Position numbers and translations under genes: made by a program. Shown here in pieces: positions 24,514 to 33,217 of a stretch of 34,039 nt of DNA (position 1 is its first letter; every line of letters begins with the position of its first letter). A model generated the notes under the pieces. The model was not told where the DNA came from and searched no databases. It saw only the letters and a list, made by a program, of their open reading frames with translations. This DNA is from Clostridia bacterium (GTDB taxonomy: Bacteria > Bacillota > Clostridia > Christensenellales > Borkfalkiaceae), in contig JAFURP010000020.1 of assembly GCA_017471785.1 (NCBI GenBank), positions 1 through 34,039 on the forward strand, in the 5' to 3' direction.

Positions 24514-24545
24514 AAAAAACGCTCCTGTAAGCAGGAGCGTTTTTT
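24514..24545. terminator. Strong intrinsic terminator after the MATE gene
   Basis: A perfect 14-bp stem AAAAAACGCTCCTG (24514-24527) / CAGGAGCGTTTTTT (24532-24545) with a TAAG loop, 9 nt after the stop codon. Confidence 0.93.
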
Positions 24546-24594
24546 ACGTTGAAAAAATTTCACAAGAATAGCAAAAAAACGTGAAAGAGTAGCA

Positions 24595-24623
24595 TTGACA
24601 AACGGTAATTTTTGGTGTATAAT
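24595..24623 (+). promoter_or_regulatory. Consensus promoter of the V-ATPase operon
   Basis: TTGACA (24595-24600), a 17-nt spacer and TATAAT (24618-24623), an exact sigma-A consensus. The leader to the first gene is about 50 nt. Confidence 0.92.
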
Positions 24624-24679
24624 TAAAATGCAGGAATTTGTGCAATAATGAATAGTGGAACGGTTTTAGCGAGGCGGAT

Positions 24680-25000
24680 ATGACGGAAGAAATGATAAAA
24701 ACGATCACGCAAGCGGAGGAACAAGCCGCCGAGAAAAAACGCGCGGCGATCGAGCAAGCGGCGACGATCGTCGCGAATGCGGAAGCGCAAGCGGCGCGGA
24801 CGGAGCGCTCGTCCGACGAGGTATGCAAGGCGTATCGCGAATCGCAGCTCAAAAGCGCGAAAGCGGAGGCGGACAAGCGGTATCAAGAAACGCTGGAGGA
24901 GCGGGAAAAAGCCGCGAGAGCAGCCTGCGCGAGCATTTTGAAAAACGCGGACGGAAGCGTAAGTAAAATCGTGGAGAGGATCGTAAGTGGCAATCGTTAA
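24680..25000 (+). CDS. ntpF: V-type ATPase peripheral-stalk subunit G/H
   Basis: 106 residues, almost wholly charged alpha-helix with Ala/Glu/Lys/Arg heptads (QAEEQAAEKKRAAIEQAA), a long coiled coil. In Enterococcus the first operon gene, ntpF, encodes this partner of subunit E; together they form the stalk that keeps the A3B3 head from turning. Sequence identity of such coils is low, so the assignment rests on composition, size and position. GAGG lies 5 nt before the ATG. The stop overlaps the ntpI start by 14 nt. Confidence 0.85.
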   Translation: MTEEMIKTITQAEEQAAEKKRAAIEQAATIVANAEAQAARTERSSDEVCKAYRESQLKSAKAEADKRYQETLEEREKAARAACASILKNADGSVSKIVERIVSGNR

Positions 25001-26960
25001 AATGCGAAAACTCAATTTGCTTGCGATGTCCTACGACAAGGATACCGTACTCAACGCCTTACAGCGCACGGGCGCCGTGGAGGTGGTTTTGCATACGGAA
25101 ACGGCGCATACGCAAATTCCCGAGGGTAGCGCGGAGGGCTTAAAGACCCGTCTTGCTTCGGTGGAAGCGGCGCTCCTTGCCCTGAGCGCGGAGGTGGAGA
25201 GCTACGAGCGCGAAAAGGGCGTAAAAACGGGCGTTTTGAAGGACGGCTTCGAGGTGTCCTATTCCGATTTTATGGGCGCAAAGGCGCAAGAGGAAGCGGT
25301 TTGCGCCGCGGTGGAAAGGATCAACGCGCTCACGGACGAAAAAAATCTTTTGAAAGCGGAGATAGGCAAAACCGCGCGGCAAAAGGCGGACGCGGCGATC
25401 TACGCCAAGCTGCAAACGCCGTTCGCGGCGTTTGACGATACGGCGCACACCAAAGCCAAGCTCGGCGTCGTGCCTTTGCAAAATCGCGACGCGTTTGAAA
25501 AGGCGTTGGAGGAAATGGAGCTTTGCGCGTTCGAGCAGTTAAATACGGACGCGGAAAACGCGTTGTATTTCGTTACGGCGCACAAGAGCGTAGCTGCGCA
25601 AGCGGAGAGCGTGCTTTCTTCGTTTGGCTTCGTCGCTTGTCCGTATACGGAGGGCACGGGTGAAAAGAAATACGCCGAGCTTACGGAAAAGGAGCTCGCG
25701 CTTGCGCGCGAGCTGCAAGCAAACGGGTACGCCGTGTACGAGCTGAAAGAGCAGATCCGTCCGCTCAAAATTTATTGCGACTATTTGGCTTTCGTCCTGG
25801 AAAAGGAGGAGCTTAACGAAAAGCTCCGCGCGACGAAAAACACCTTTTTATTGCAGGCTTATCTGCCCGAAACGGCGGAGGAGGAAGTGAAGGGCGCGTT
25901 GACCGCGTTGGAAAACGCAAGCTTTTTCGAGTTTTCCGACCCTACGGAGGACGAAACGCCGCCCACCCTCTTGAAAAATAATAAGATCGTGGAAAATTTC
26001 GAGGGAATTACCAATACTTATTCCGCGCCCAATTATTACGAGTTCGACCCCAACGCGGTGATGGCGTTCTTTTACAGCCTGTTTATGGGCTTTATCATCG
26101 GGGATATGGGCTACGGGATTTTAATGCTCGTCGGCGGCGGCTTCCTTTGGTGGAAAAGCCTCGCAAGACCTACGGGCGTTTCCCGTTTGGCGGGGGCGTT
26201 TGCCGTAGGCGGTATCTTTGCGATCGTTTGGGGCGCGCTGTTCAATTCCCTGTTCGGGTTTGCCGTCTTTGGTAATACGGTGATGCCCAATCCGCAGTCC
26301 GATCAATGGTCGCTTGCCGGTATTTCCGTACCCAGCGTATTGATTATCAGTATGGAGCTGGGCGTGGTACAAATATTCGTCGGTTATCTTTGCAAAGCCG
26401 TACAGCTTTGGCGGCGCGGCGATATTTTCGGCGGTATTTGCGAGGGCGTTTTTTGGGCGTTGTTCTCGGTGGGCGTAGGGCTTGCGATCGTTGGATTTTT
26501 GGATGAAGCGGGCGTGCCGCTTTTGGCGACGGTCGGCGGTATCACGGCAGGCGTTTCGCTGCTTCTTGCGATGGTCACGGCAGGGAGGAACGAGAAGCTT
26601 TTCGGCAAGTTTACCAAAGGCTTCGGCGCGGCGTACGGCGTGATCAATTACGCTTCGGATATTTTGAGCTACGCGCGGTTGTACGGCTTGATGCTTTCGG
26701 GTGCGGTCATTGCGCAAATTATCGCGACCTACAGCGCGCAGTTTATTGCAAGCGGCAATATCGTATTGATCTTGCTCGCGGTGGTGCTTTTGATCGTCGG
26801 GAACGGCTTCAACCTCGTGATGAACCTGCTCGGCGCGTATATCCACGACGCGCGCTTGCAATACGTGGAATTTTACGGGCGCTTCTTCGAGGGCGAGGGG
26901 GAGCTGTTTACGCCCCTCGGCTCCAAGCAAAAATATATCTATTTGTTAAAAGACGGGTAA
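24987..26960 (+). CDS. ntpI: V-type ATPase membrane subunit I (subunit a)
   Basis: 657 residues. The N-terminal half is cytoplasmic and coiled; the C-terminal half, from YYEFDPNAVMAFFYSLFMGF (about 349) onward, holds about eight membrane segments, including GDMGYGIL and the conserved SDILSYARLYGLMLSG region that faces the rotor ring. This stator subunit forms the ion half-channels. GTG at 24987 was chosen over ATG 25002 because GAGAGGA lies 7 nt upstream. A 12-nt segment at its stop, AAAGACGGGTAA, is repeated with one change 20 nt further on. Confidence 0.96.
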   Translation: MAIVKMRKLNLLAMSYDKDTVLNALQRTGAVEVVLHTETAHTQIPEGSAEGLKTRLASVEAALLALSAEVESYEREKGVKTGVLKDGFEVSYSDFMGAKAQEEAVCAAVERINALTDEKNLLKAEIGKTARQKADAAIYAKLQTPFAAFDDTAHTKAKLGVVPLQNRDAFEKALEEMELCAFEQLNTDAENALYFVTAHKSVAAQAESVLSSFGFVACPYTEGTGEKKYAELTEKELALARELQANGYAVYELKEQIRPLKIYCDYLAFVLEKEELNEKLRATKNTFLLQAYLPETAEEEVKGALTALENASFFEFSDPTEDETPPTLLKNNKIVENFEGITNTYSAPNYYEFDPNAVMAFFYSLFMGFIIGDMGYGILMLVGGGFLWWKSLARPTGVSRLAGAFAVGGIFAIVWGALFNSLFGFAVFGNTVMPNPQSDQWSLAGISVPSVLIISMELGVVQIFVGYLCKAVQLWRRGDIFGGICEGVFWALFSVGVGLAIVGFLDEAGVPLLATVGGITAGVSLLLAMVTAGRNEKLFGKFTKGFGAAYGVINYASDILSYARLYGLMLSGAVIAQIIATYSAQFIASGNIVLILLAVVLLIVGNGFNLVMNLLGAYIHDARLQYVEFYGRFFEGEGELFTPLGSKQKYIYLLKDG

Positions 26961-27020
26961 CTGACTTGAAAGACGGATAACCGTTTGTAAATAAAAAACA
27001 AAAATCGGAGGATTTTTATT

Positions 27021-27497
27021 ATGGGTTACACTATTGCTATGATCGGCATTGCGGCTTGCGTGTTGCTTTGCGGTATCGGGTCTTGTATCGGCTTGTTTAA
27101 GACGAGTACGGCAGCTTCGGGCATTTTGGGCGAGGATCCCAAAAAGTTCGGTAAGGTCATGGTCCTCGTGTTGCTTCCGGCAACGCAGGGTATCTACGGC
27201 TTTATTATCGGCATCATCGCTTCGGGGTATTTGGTGCAGGGTATGAGCACGGCGCTCGGTTGGGCTATGGTCGGCGCGGTGATCCCCATGGCGCTTTCCG
27301 GCTTGATCTCCGCCTATTTCCAAGGCAAATCGGCAAGCAACTGTATCTACGCCGTGGCGAAACAAGAATCGTTGTCGGGTAAGCTGATCGTCTATCCCGG
27401 TATGATCGAGTTCTACGCGATCTTGGGTTTAATTATTTCCATTATGCTCGCAGGGCAGGTGGGCGGCGCGATCACCGCGGCAATGGCTTTGGCGTAA
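27021..27497 (+). CDS. ntpK: V-type ATPase proteolipid subunit K, probably Na+-binding
   Basis: 158 residues, four membrane helices in two hairpins, the 16-kDa form typical of V-ATPases. It assembles into the rotor ring. Leu52, Thr55 and Gln56 (LPATQGIYGF), Gln101 (YFQGKSA) and Glu130 (MIEFYAILG) align, all with an offset of nine, with Leu61, Thr64, Gln65, Gln110 and Glu139, the Na+ ligands of E. hirae NtpK. Na+ coupling is therefore likely. Its ribosome site (ATCGGAGGATTT) is the strongest in the operon and nearly the same as that of tuf, which suits a subunit needed in about ten copies per enzyme. Confidence 0.96.
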   Translation: MGYTIAMIGIAACVLLCGIGSCIGLFKTSTAASGILGEDPKKFGKVMVLVLLPATQGIYGFIIGIIASGYLVQGMSTALGWAMVGAVIPMALSGLISAYFQGKSASNCIYAVAKQESLSGKLIVYPGMIEFYAILGLIISIMLAGQVGGAITAAMALA

Positions 27498-27515
27498 GCG
27501 TTTAAGGCGATTTTT

Positions 27516-28085
27516 ATGAGTATGCAAAAGGTAGTGGAAAGGATACTTTCCGACGCGGCCTCGGAGGCGCAAACGACGTTGGACGAAGCGGAGGCAAAGG
27601 CGGCGAGGATCGTTGCCGAGGCTTCCTCGCGCGCGGAAAAACGCCGCCGCGAAACGGAAGCCGAGGTGCAACGAAAAACGGAGAGCGTGCTGGAAAAGCG
27701 CGCCGCCGACGCACGCCTTGAAAGCGCGAAAATTTTGCTTAGGGAAAAACGCAAGACGGTGGACGGCGTGTACGCCTTGGCGCTTGCGCGGCTCGTCGCG
27801 CTCGATAAAGAGGACTGCATGCGTTTGACGACGCGGCTTTTGGAGCGCTACGCCGAGGAGGGCGACGAGGTCTTTCTTTCGGAAAATTTCAAATACGGCG
27901 CGGAGGTGGAAACGCTGCCCGTCGTGGAACGGAAGAAATTGAAAATTTCCGATACGCGCTTGAGGATAGAGGGCGGTATGCGCCTCGTTGGGAAAGTTTC
28001 GGATAAGGATCTGTCCTACGCGGCGTTATTGGCTGCGGACAAGGACGAAAACCAAGCTTCGCTTGCGGCGGAATTGTTCAAATAA
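27516..28085 (+). CDS. ntpE: V-type ATPase peripheral-stalk subunit E
   Basis: 189 residues. The first 110 or so form a charged coiled coil (SDAASEAQTTLDEAEAKAAR), followed by a compact C-terminal domain ending in RIEGGMRLVGKVSDKDLSYA, the part that binds the top of subunit B in the family. It pairs with NtpF as the stator stalk. AAGGCG precedes the ATG at 27516; ATG 27522 is a possible alternative. It lies 18 nt after ntpK, and ntpC follows after 12 nt. Confidence 0.9.
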   Translation: MSMQKVVERILSDAASEAQTTLDEAEAKAARIVAEASSRAEKRRRETEAEVQRKTESVLEKRAADARLESAKILLREKRKTVDGVYALALARLVALDKEDCMRLTTRLLERYAEEGDEVFLSENFKYGAEVETLPVVERKKLKISDTRLRIEGGMRLVGKVSDKDLSYAALLAADKDENQASLAAELFK

Positions 28086-28097
28086 GAGGTAAAAACG

Positions 28098-29078
28098 GTG
28101 GCTTTGGATATAGCGTACACGAACGGCGTGATCGCCGCAAGGGAAAAATATTTGCTCAAAGAGCGTATATACCGTCTTTGCGAGCTGAGCGCGGAGGAAG
28201 CGTTCAGAATGCTTCTTGAAAGCGGCTTCGGCGGCGGTGCGGAAACGGCGACGGGCGTGTACGATTACGAAAAACTGATCGCCGTCGAGGAGGAAAGGCT
28301 CGACGCGTTTATTCGGGAGTACGCCCCCAAAAAAGGGATCGCGGCGTATCTTCTTTCACCGCGCGATTTTCATAACGCCAAGGCGCTGATCAAGGCGGCG
28401 CATACGGGCGAGAGCGCGGATAGAATGTTGGCTCCCGACGGTTTGATTGCCGCCGATACCCTTAAAACCTGCGTGCAAAGCGGCGATTTTTCGGAGGTGA
28501 AGGAAGCTTGTCCCAAGCTCGCGAAAGCCTGCGAGGAAGCCGTGGCTTTGTTGGAGGTCGAGCCGTCGGGCGCGAAGCTGGGCGCGATCTTCGAAAGGGC
28601 GTCGTTCGAGCATTTGAAAGAGTGCGTGAAGGGCGTGGGCGTTTTGAAAAAACTGCTCGCGGCGAAAGCGGATATGACCAATATCTTGACGGCGCTGCGC
28701 TCGGCGGATAGCGAGAGCGCGAAAGAGGGGTATTTGCCCGTCGGAAAGCTGACGGAAACGGAGCTTGGCGCGCTGTTCGATACGGATAGCGAGAAAGCGC
28801 AAGCCGCGTTTTCCAAAACGCCGTACGCCGAGTTCGTAAAGGCGTGCTTTGCGGCAAGGGACAAGGGCTTGCCTATGACCGAGGCGGAAAAGCTCCGCGA
28901 CGGCTACGATACGGCGTATTTCGCGGCGCGTAAATACGAGCTGGAAAGCTGCGAGCCATTTTTGTATTATATCTATCGTCGGAAAGCGGAGAACGCGAAC
29001 GTGCGTATCGTGTTCGTATGCCTTTTGGCGGGCTTGGACGAGCAGGATATCAAGCGGCGGCTTCGCGCAAAGGAGTGA
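28098..29078 (+). CDS. ntpC: V-type ATPase subunit C (subunit d)
   Basis: 326 residues, mostly alpha-helical and soluble. It has the start typical of the AC39 family (AYTNGVIAAREKYLL) and DFHNAKALIKAA further on. In the enzyme this funnel-shaped protein sits on the proteolipid ring and receives the central shaft. GTG start at 28098, 7 nt after AGAGGT. ntpG follows 5 nt after the stop. Confidence 0.94.
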   Translation: MALDIAYTNGVIAAREKYLLKERIYRLCELSAEEAFRMLLESGFGGGAETATGVYDYEKLIAVEEERLDAFIREYAPKKGIAAYLLSPRDFHNAKALIKAAHTGESADRMLAPDGLIAADTLKTCVQSGDFSEVKEACPKLAKACEEAVALLEVEPSGAKLGAIFERASFEHLKECVKGVGVLKKLLAAKADMTNILTALRSADSESAKEGYLPVGKLTETELGALFDTDSEKAQAAFSKTPYAEFVKACFAARDKGLPMTEAEKLRDGYDTAYFAARKYELESCEPFLYYIYRRKAENANVRIVFVCLLAGLDEQDIKRRLRAKE

Positions 29079-29083
29079 GCAAA

Positions 29084-29404
29084 ATGACGGGTAAAACGGC
29101 GATCGTCGGAAGCGGCGACGGGATTACGGTGTTCAAGGCGGCGGGAGTGGCGACCTTTCCCGTCGAGGACGAAAAAAGGGCGCGCGAGATATTGCGTAAG
29201 ATCGCAAAGGAATACCAGGTGATCTTTCTCACGGAGGAGCTCGCAAGACCGCTCGCCGAGTTTTTGAAGCGGTTCGACGAGGAGCCGTATCCCGTGGTGC
29301 TGAGTATTCCCTCGGGCGAGGGAGAGAGCGGTTACGGTATGGAAGCGCTCAAAAACGCAATGGAGCGCGCGCTCGGCGTGGATATTTTGTTTCATAACGA
29401 TTAA
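29084..29404 (+). CDS. ntpG: V-type ATPase subunit F
   Basis: 106 residues from the ATG at 29084, chosen because AAAGGAG lies 8 nt upstream; longer in-frame starts would run back into ntpC. The Rossmann-like fold is recognisable from AIVGSGDGITVFKAAG and VIFLTEELARPL, with PVVLSIPS later. It is called NtpG in Enterococcus. It binds subunit D in the central shaft and modulates ATPase activity. ntpA follows after 16 nt. Confidence 0.92.
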   Translation: MTGKTAIVGSGDGITVFKAAGVATFPVEDEKRAREILRKIAKEYQVIFLTEELARPLAEFLKRFDEEPYPVVLSIPSGEGESGYGMEALKNAMERALGVDILFHND

Positions 29405-29420
29405 ATGAGGAGTTAAAAAT

Positions 29421-31187
29421 ATGGCAGGTAAAACGGTAAAAATTTCCGGACCATTGATCATAGCCGAGGGCATGGCGGACGCGAAGCTGTACGACGTCGT
29501 GCGCGTTTCGGATAAGGGCTTGATCGGCGAGATCATCGAGCTTCGCGGCGATAAGGCTTCCATTCAGGTATACGAGGAAACCTCGGGGCTTGGGCCAAAC
29601 GAGGAGGTATATTCGACGGGCGAGCCGCTTTCCGCCGAGCTTGCGCCCGGGCTGATCACGGGTATTTTCGACGGGATCCAACGCCCTTTGACGACGCTGT
29701 ATTTCAAATACGGCGAACGCATTTCGCGCGGCGTGTCCGTCAATAATCTCGATCGCGAGCGTAAATGGACGTTTATCCCCAAGGTGAAAGTGGGGGATAC
29801 CGTTGCGGAGGGGGATATCCTCGGCGTTGTCAACGAAACGGAGATCGTCGAGCACAGGATACTCGTCCCCGTCGGTTTTAGCGGTAAGGTGTTGTCTATC
29901 GGCGAGGGGGAATATACCATCGAGGAGCCGATCGCGGAGATCAATACCGCCGAGGGGAAAAAGTCGGTGGCGATGCTTCGCAAATGGCCCGTCCGTAAGG
30001 GCAGACCGTACAGGGAAAAGCTTTCGCCCGATAAGCCTATGGTCACGGGGCAACGCGTGATCGATACGCTGTTCCCCATTGCCAAGGGCGGCGTGGCGGC
30101 GGTCCCCGGTCCGTTCGGTAGCGGTAAGACGGTCGTACAGCATCAGCTTGCCAAGTGGGCGGACGCGGATATCATCGTATACGTGGGCTGCGGCGAGCGT
30201 GGCAACGAGATGACGGACGTTTTGAACGAGTTCCCCGAATTGAAGGATCCGAAAACGGGCGAGCCGCTTATGAAGCGGACCGTTTTGATCGCGAATACTT
30301 CGGATATGCCCGTGGCAGCGCGGGAAGCCTCCATTTATACGGGTATCACGATCGCGGAATATTTCCGCGATATGGGCTATAGCGTAGCCATTATGGCGGA
30401 TTCCACCTCCCGTTGGGCGGAGGCGCTCCGCGAGATGAGCGGCCGTTTGGAGGAGATGCCCGGGGACGAGGGGTATCCCGCGTACCTTTCTTCCCGTCTT
30501 GCGGAGTTCTACGAGCGCGCCGGTATCGTGAAGCTGCTCGGTAGCGAGGAGCGCGTTGGCTCGGTTACTGCGATCGGCGCGGTATCGCCACCCGGCGGCG
30601 ATTTGTCCGAGCCCGTCGCGCAGGCTACCTTGCGTATCGTAAAGGTGTTTTGGGGATTGAGCGCGTCGCTTGCGTATAAGCGGCATTTCCCCGCGATCGA
30701 TTGGTTGATCAGCTATTCGCTGTACGCCGATAAGATGAAGGATTGGTACGACGAAGCGGTGGGCGCGGAGTTTTTGCAATACCGCCAATTCGTTATGACT
30801 ATCCTGCAAGAGGAGGCGGAGCTGGACGAGATCGTGCGGCTCGTGGGTATGGACGCCCTTTCCTCCAAGGATCGATTGACGATGGAAACGGCGAAGATCG
30901 TGCGCGAGGACTATTTACACCAAAACGCTTTCCACGAAATAGATACCTTTACCTCTATGCAAAAACAATTTTTGATGCTCAAGCTCATTTACGAGTTTAA
31001 CCGCTTGGCAGGGGAGGCGATCGCAAATTACGCCGATCTGAAAGACGTTTTAGCTTGCTCCTGCAAGGAAAAGATCGGGCGCGCGAAATATATCGAGGAG
31101 GAAGATATCGCCGCGTTCGACGATATTTTCAAGACGATGCAAACGGAGTTAAAGGCGCTTGCGGAGGGAGGTAGCGACGATGTTTAA
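29421..31187 (+). CDS. ntpA: V-type ATPase catalytic subunit A
   Basis: 588 residues, full length. The P-loop GPFGSGKT (230-237) is the V-type form, with catalytic Glu259 in [10 protein letters not shown]. The large 'non-homologous' insertion special to V-type A subunits is present before the P-loop (about 115-190). [14 protein letters not shown] and [10 protein letters not shown] are intact. Three copies alternate with NtpB to make the ATP-hydrolysing head. GAGGAG precedes the ATG. Its end overlaps the ntpB start by 8 nt. Confidence 0.98.
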   Translation: MAGKTVKISGPLIIAEGMADAKLYDVVRVSDKGLIGEIIELRGDKASIQVYEETSGLGPNEEVYSTGEPLSAELAPGLITGIFDGIQRPLTTLYFKYGERISRGVSVNNLDRERKWTFIPKVKVGDTVAEGDILGVVNETEIVEHRILVPVGFSGKVLSIGEGEYTIEEPIAEINTAEGKKSVAMLRKWPVRKGRPYREKLSPDKPMVTGQRVIDTLFPIAKGGVAAVPGPFGSGKTVVQHQLAKWADADIIVYVGCGERGNEMTDVLNEFPELKDPKTGEPLMKRTVLIANTSDMPVAAREASIYTGITIAEYFRDMGYSVAIMADSTSRWAEALREMSGRLEEMPGDEGYPAYLSSRLAEFYERAGIVKLLGSEERVGSVTAIGAVSPPGGDLSEPVAQATLRIVKVFWGLSASLAYKRHFPAIDWLISYSLYADKMKDWYDEAVGAEFLQYRQFVMTILQEEAELDEIVRLVGMDALSSKDRLTMETAKIVREDYLHQNAFHEIDTFTSMQKQFLMLKLIYEFNRLAGEAIANYADLKDVLACSCKEKIGRAKYIEEEDIAAFDDIFKTMQTELKALAEGGSDDV

Positions 31188-32568
31188 GGAATATAAGACC
31201 ATTCGCGAGGTCGTAGGCCCTCTTATGGTCGTCGAGGGCGTCGAGGGCGTAAAATACAACGAGCTGGTGGATATCGTGAACGCAAACGGCGAGATCCGTC
31301 GCGGTAAAGTGCTCGAGATCAACCGCGACAAGGCGGTCGTGCAGTTATTCGAAAATTCGCAGGGCTTGCAAATTTCGGGCGCGCGCGCTCGGTTTTTGGG
31401 GCATAGCCAAGAACTTGCCGTGTCCGAGGATATGCTCGGACGGGTGTTCGACGGTATGGGCAATCCGCGCGACGGCGGCGAGGCGATCATTCCCGAAAAG
31501 AAATTGGATATCAACGGCGAGCCCATCAATCCCGCGGCGCGCGATTATCCCAACGAATTTATTCAAACGGGCGTGTCCGCCATCGACGGATTGAACACCC
31601 TCGTACGCGGTCAAAAATTGCCCGTGTTCTCTATGAGCGGCTTGCCGCACGCCGAGCTTGCGGCGCAGATCGCCCGTCAGGCTAAGGTGAGAAGCGGCGA
31701 TTGCAAATTCGCCGTCGTGTTCGCGGCGATCGGTATTACCTTTGAAGAGGCGCAATATTTCGTGGACGATTTCAAGAAAACGGGCGCGATCGAGCGGACG
31801 GTACTGTTTACCAACCTTGCCAACGATCCCGCCGTCGAGCGTATCTCCACGCCCCGTATGGCGCTTACCTGCGCGGAGTATCTCGCGTTTGAAAAGGGTA
31901 TGCACGTGCTCGTCATTATGACGGATATCACCAACTACGCCGAGGCGCTTCGCGAGGTGTCGGCGGCAAGACGCGAAGTCCCCGGACGACGCGGTTATCC
32001 GGGGTATTTATACACCGATCTTGCGAGCCTGTACGAGCGTGCGGGGCGTATTCGCGGCAAGGAGGGGTCGATCACGCAAATTCCCATTTTGACCATGCCC
32101 GAGGACGATAAAACGCATCCTATTCCCGACTTGACGGGGTATATCACCGAGGGGCAGATCATTCTTTCGCGTGATCTATATAAGCGCGGTATCAATCCGC
32201 CTATCGACGTTTTACCCTCCCTTTCCCGTTTGAAGGATAAGGGTATCGGTAAAAACAAGACGCGCGAGGACCACGCGGATACGATGAACCAGCTGTTTGC
32301 GGCGTACGCGCGCGGTAAGGAAGCCAAGGAGCTTTCCGCGATCTTGGGCGAAGCGGCGTTGTCCGATACGGATAAGCTGTACGCGAAGTTTGCGCAGGCG
32401 TTTGAGGAAAGGTATATCTCGCAGGGCTTTACGGCGGAAAGAACGATCGAGGAAACGCTTGCGCTCGGTTGGGAGCTGCTTCGTATCCTGCCCAAGAGCG
32501 AGTTGAAGCGTATCCGCACCGAGTATATCGAAAAATATATGAAGGACGAGGAAAATGGCAAGGCTTAA
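31180..32568 (+). CDS. ntpB: V-type ATPase subunit B
   Basis: 462 residues from the ATG at 31180, chosen because GGAGGGAGG lies 8 nt upstream; an in-frame TTG at 31159 is inside ntpA. It has the non-catalytic B form: no P-loop, but [19 protein letters not shown] in its place, then [11 protein letters not shown] and [23 protein letters not shown]. It completes the nucleotide sites of A and anchors the stalk. It overlaps ntpA by 8 nt and ntpD by 14 nt, consistent with coupled translation. Confidence 0.97.
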   Translation: MFKEYKTIREVVGPLMVVEGVEGVKYNELVDIVNANGEIRRGKVLEINRDKAVVQLFENSQGLQISGARARFLGHSQELAVSEDMLGRVFDGMGNPRDGGEAIIPEKKLDINGEPINPAARDYPNEFIQTGVSAIDGLNTLVRGQKLPVFSMSGLPHAELAAQIARQAKVRSGDCKFAVVFAAIGITFEEAQYFVDDFKKTGAIERTVLFTNLANDPAVERISTPRMALTCAEYLAFEKGMHVLVIMTDITNYAEALREVSAARREVPGRRGYPGYLYTDLASLYERAGRIRGKEGSITQIPILTMPEDDKTHPIPDLTGYITEGQIILSRDLYKRGINPPIDVLPSLSRLKDKGIGKNKTREDHADTMNQLFAAYARGKEAKELSAILGEAALSDTDKLYAKFAQAFEERYISQGFTAERTIEETLALGWELLRILPKSELKRIRTEYIEKYMKDEENGKA

Positions 32569-33175
32569 CGTAAACCCTACGCGTATGGAGCTGAAAAAGC
32601 TCAAAGCACGGCTTTCCACAGCCGTTCGCGGTCATAAGCTTTTGAAGGATAAATCGGACGAGATGGTGCGCCGTTTTACCGTCGTTTTACGCGAAGCGAA
32701 ACGACTGAGAGAGGAAGTGGAAGCGGAGCTTAGCGAGGTGTTGAAGCAATTTTATATCGCGCGGAGCGTGACCCCCTCGTTCGAGGCGGAAACGGCGTTT
32801 GCGTTGCCTACGGCGAGCGTGGAGGCGGAGTGTACCACGCAAAGCGTTATGGGCGTGGAGGTGCCGAGGATCACTCTTGCGAGAGAAAAGCGTACGGGCG
32901 GTTTGCCGTACGCGTTTTCGGAAATCACGGGAGAGGCGGACTATTCGGTGCAAAAGGCGGCGGAGCTGCTGCCGAAAATGGTGGAGCTCGCGCAAACGGA
33001 AAAGACGGTGCGTATGCTTGCCGAGGAGATCGAGCGCAACAAGCGACGGGTCAACGCGTTGGAATACGTGATGATACCGCAGCTTGAAGAAACGATCAAG
33101 TATATCAAGGATAAATTGGACGAGAACGAACGCGCGGCGATCGTGCGGCTGATGAAAGTAAAAAGCAAAGCGTAA
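32555..33175 (+). CDS. ntpD: V-type ATPase central-shaft subunit D
   Basis: 206 residues. It starts [18 protein letters not shown], continues [15 protein letters not shown] (the family hallmark), and has a long C-terminal helix ([19 protein letters not shown]). These paired helices form the rotating shaft inside the A3B3 head. GAGGAAA precedes the ATG. It is the last gene of the operon. Enterococcal ntpH and ntpJ (a K+ transporter) are absent after it. Confidence 0.97.
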   Translation: MARLNVNPTRMELKKLKARLSTAVRGHKLLKDKSDEMVRRFTVVLREAKRLREEVEAELSEVLKQFYIARSVTPSFEAETAFALPTASVEAECTTQSVMGVEVPRITLAREKRTGGLPYAFSEITGEADYSVQKAAELLPKMVELAQTEKTVRMLAEEIERNKRRVNALEYVMIPQLEETIKYIKDKLDENERAAIVRLMKVKSKA

Positions 33176-33182
33176 AATAAAG

Positions 33183-33216
33183 CCACGGAATTGTCGTAAC
33201 GATTCCGTGGTTTTTT
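33183..33216. terminator. Intrinsic terminator of the V-ATPase operon
   Basis: CCACGGAAT (33183-33191) pairs with ATTCCGTGG (33202-33210), with further inner pairs, followed by TTTTTT, 7 nt after the ntpD stop. The A/T-rich flanks may serve the convergent gene too. Confidence 0.92.
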
Positions 33217-33217
33217 C

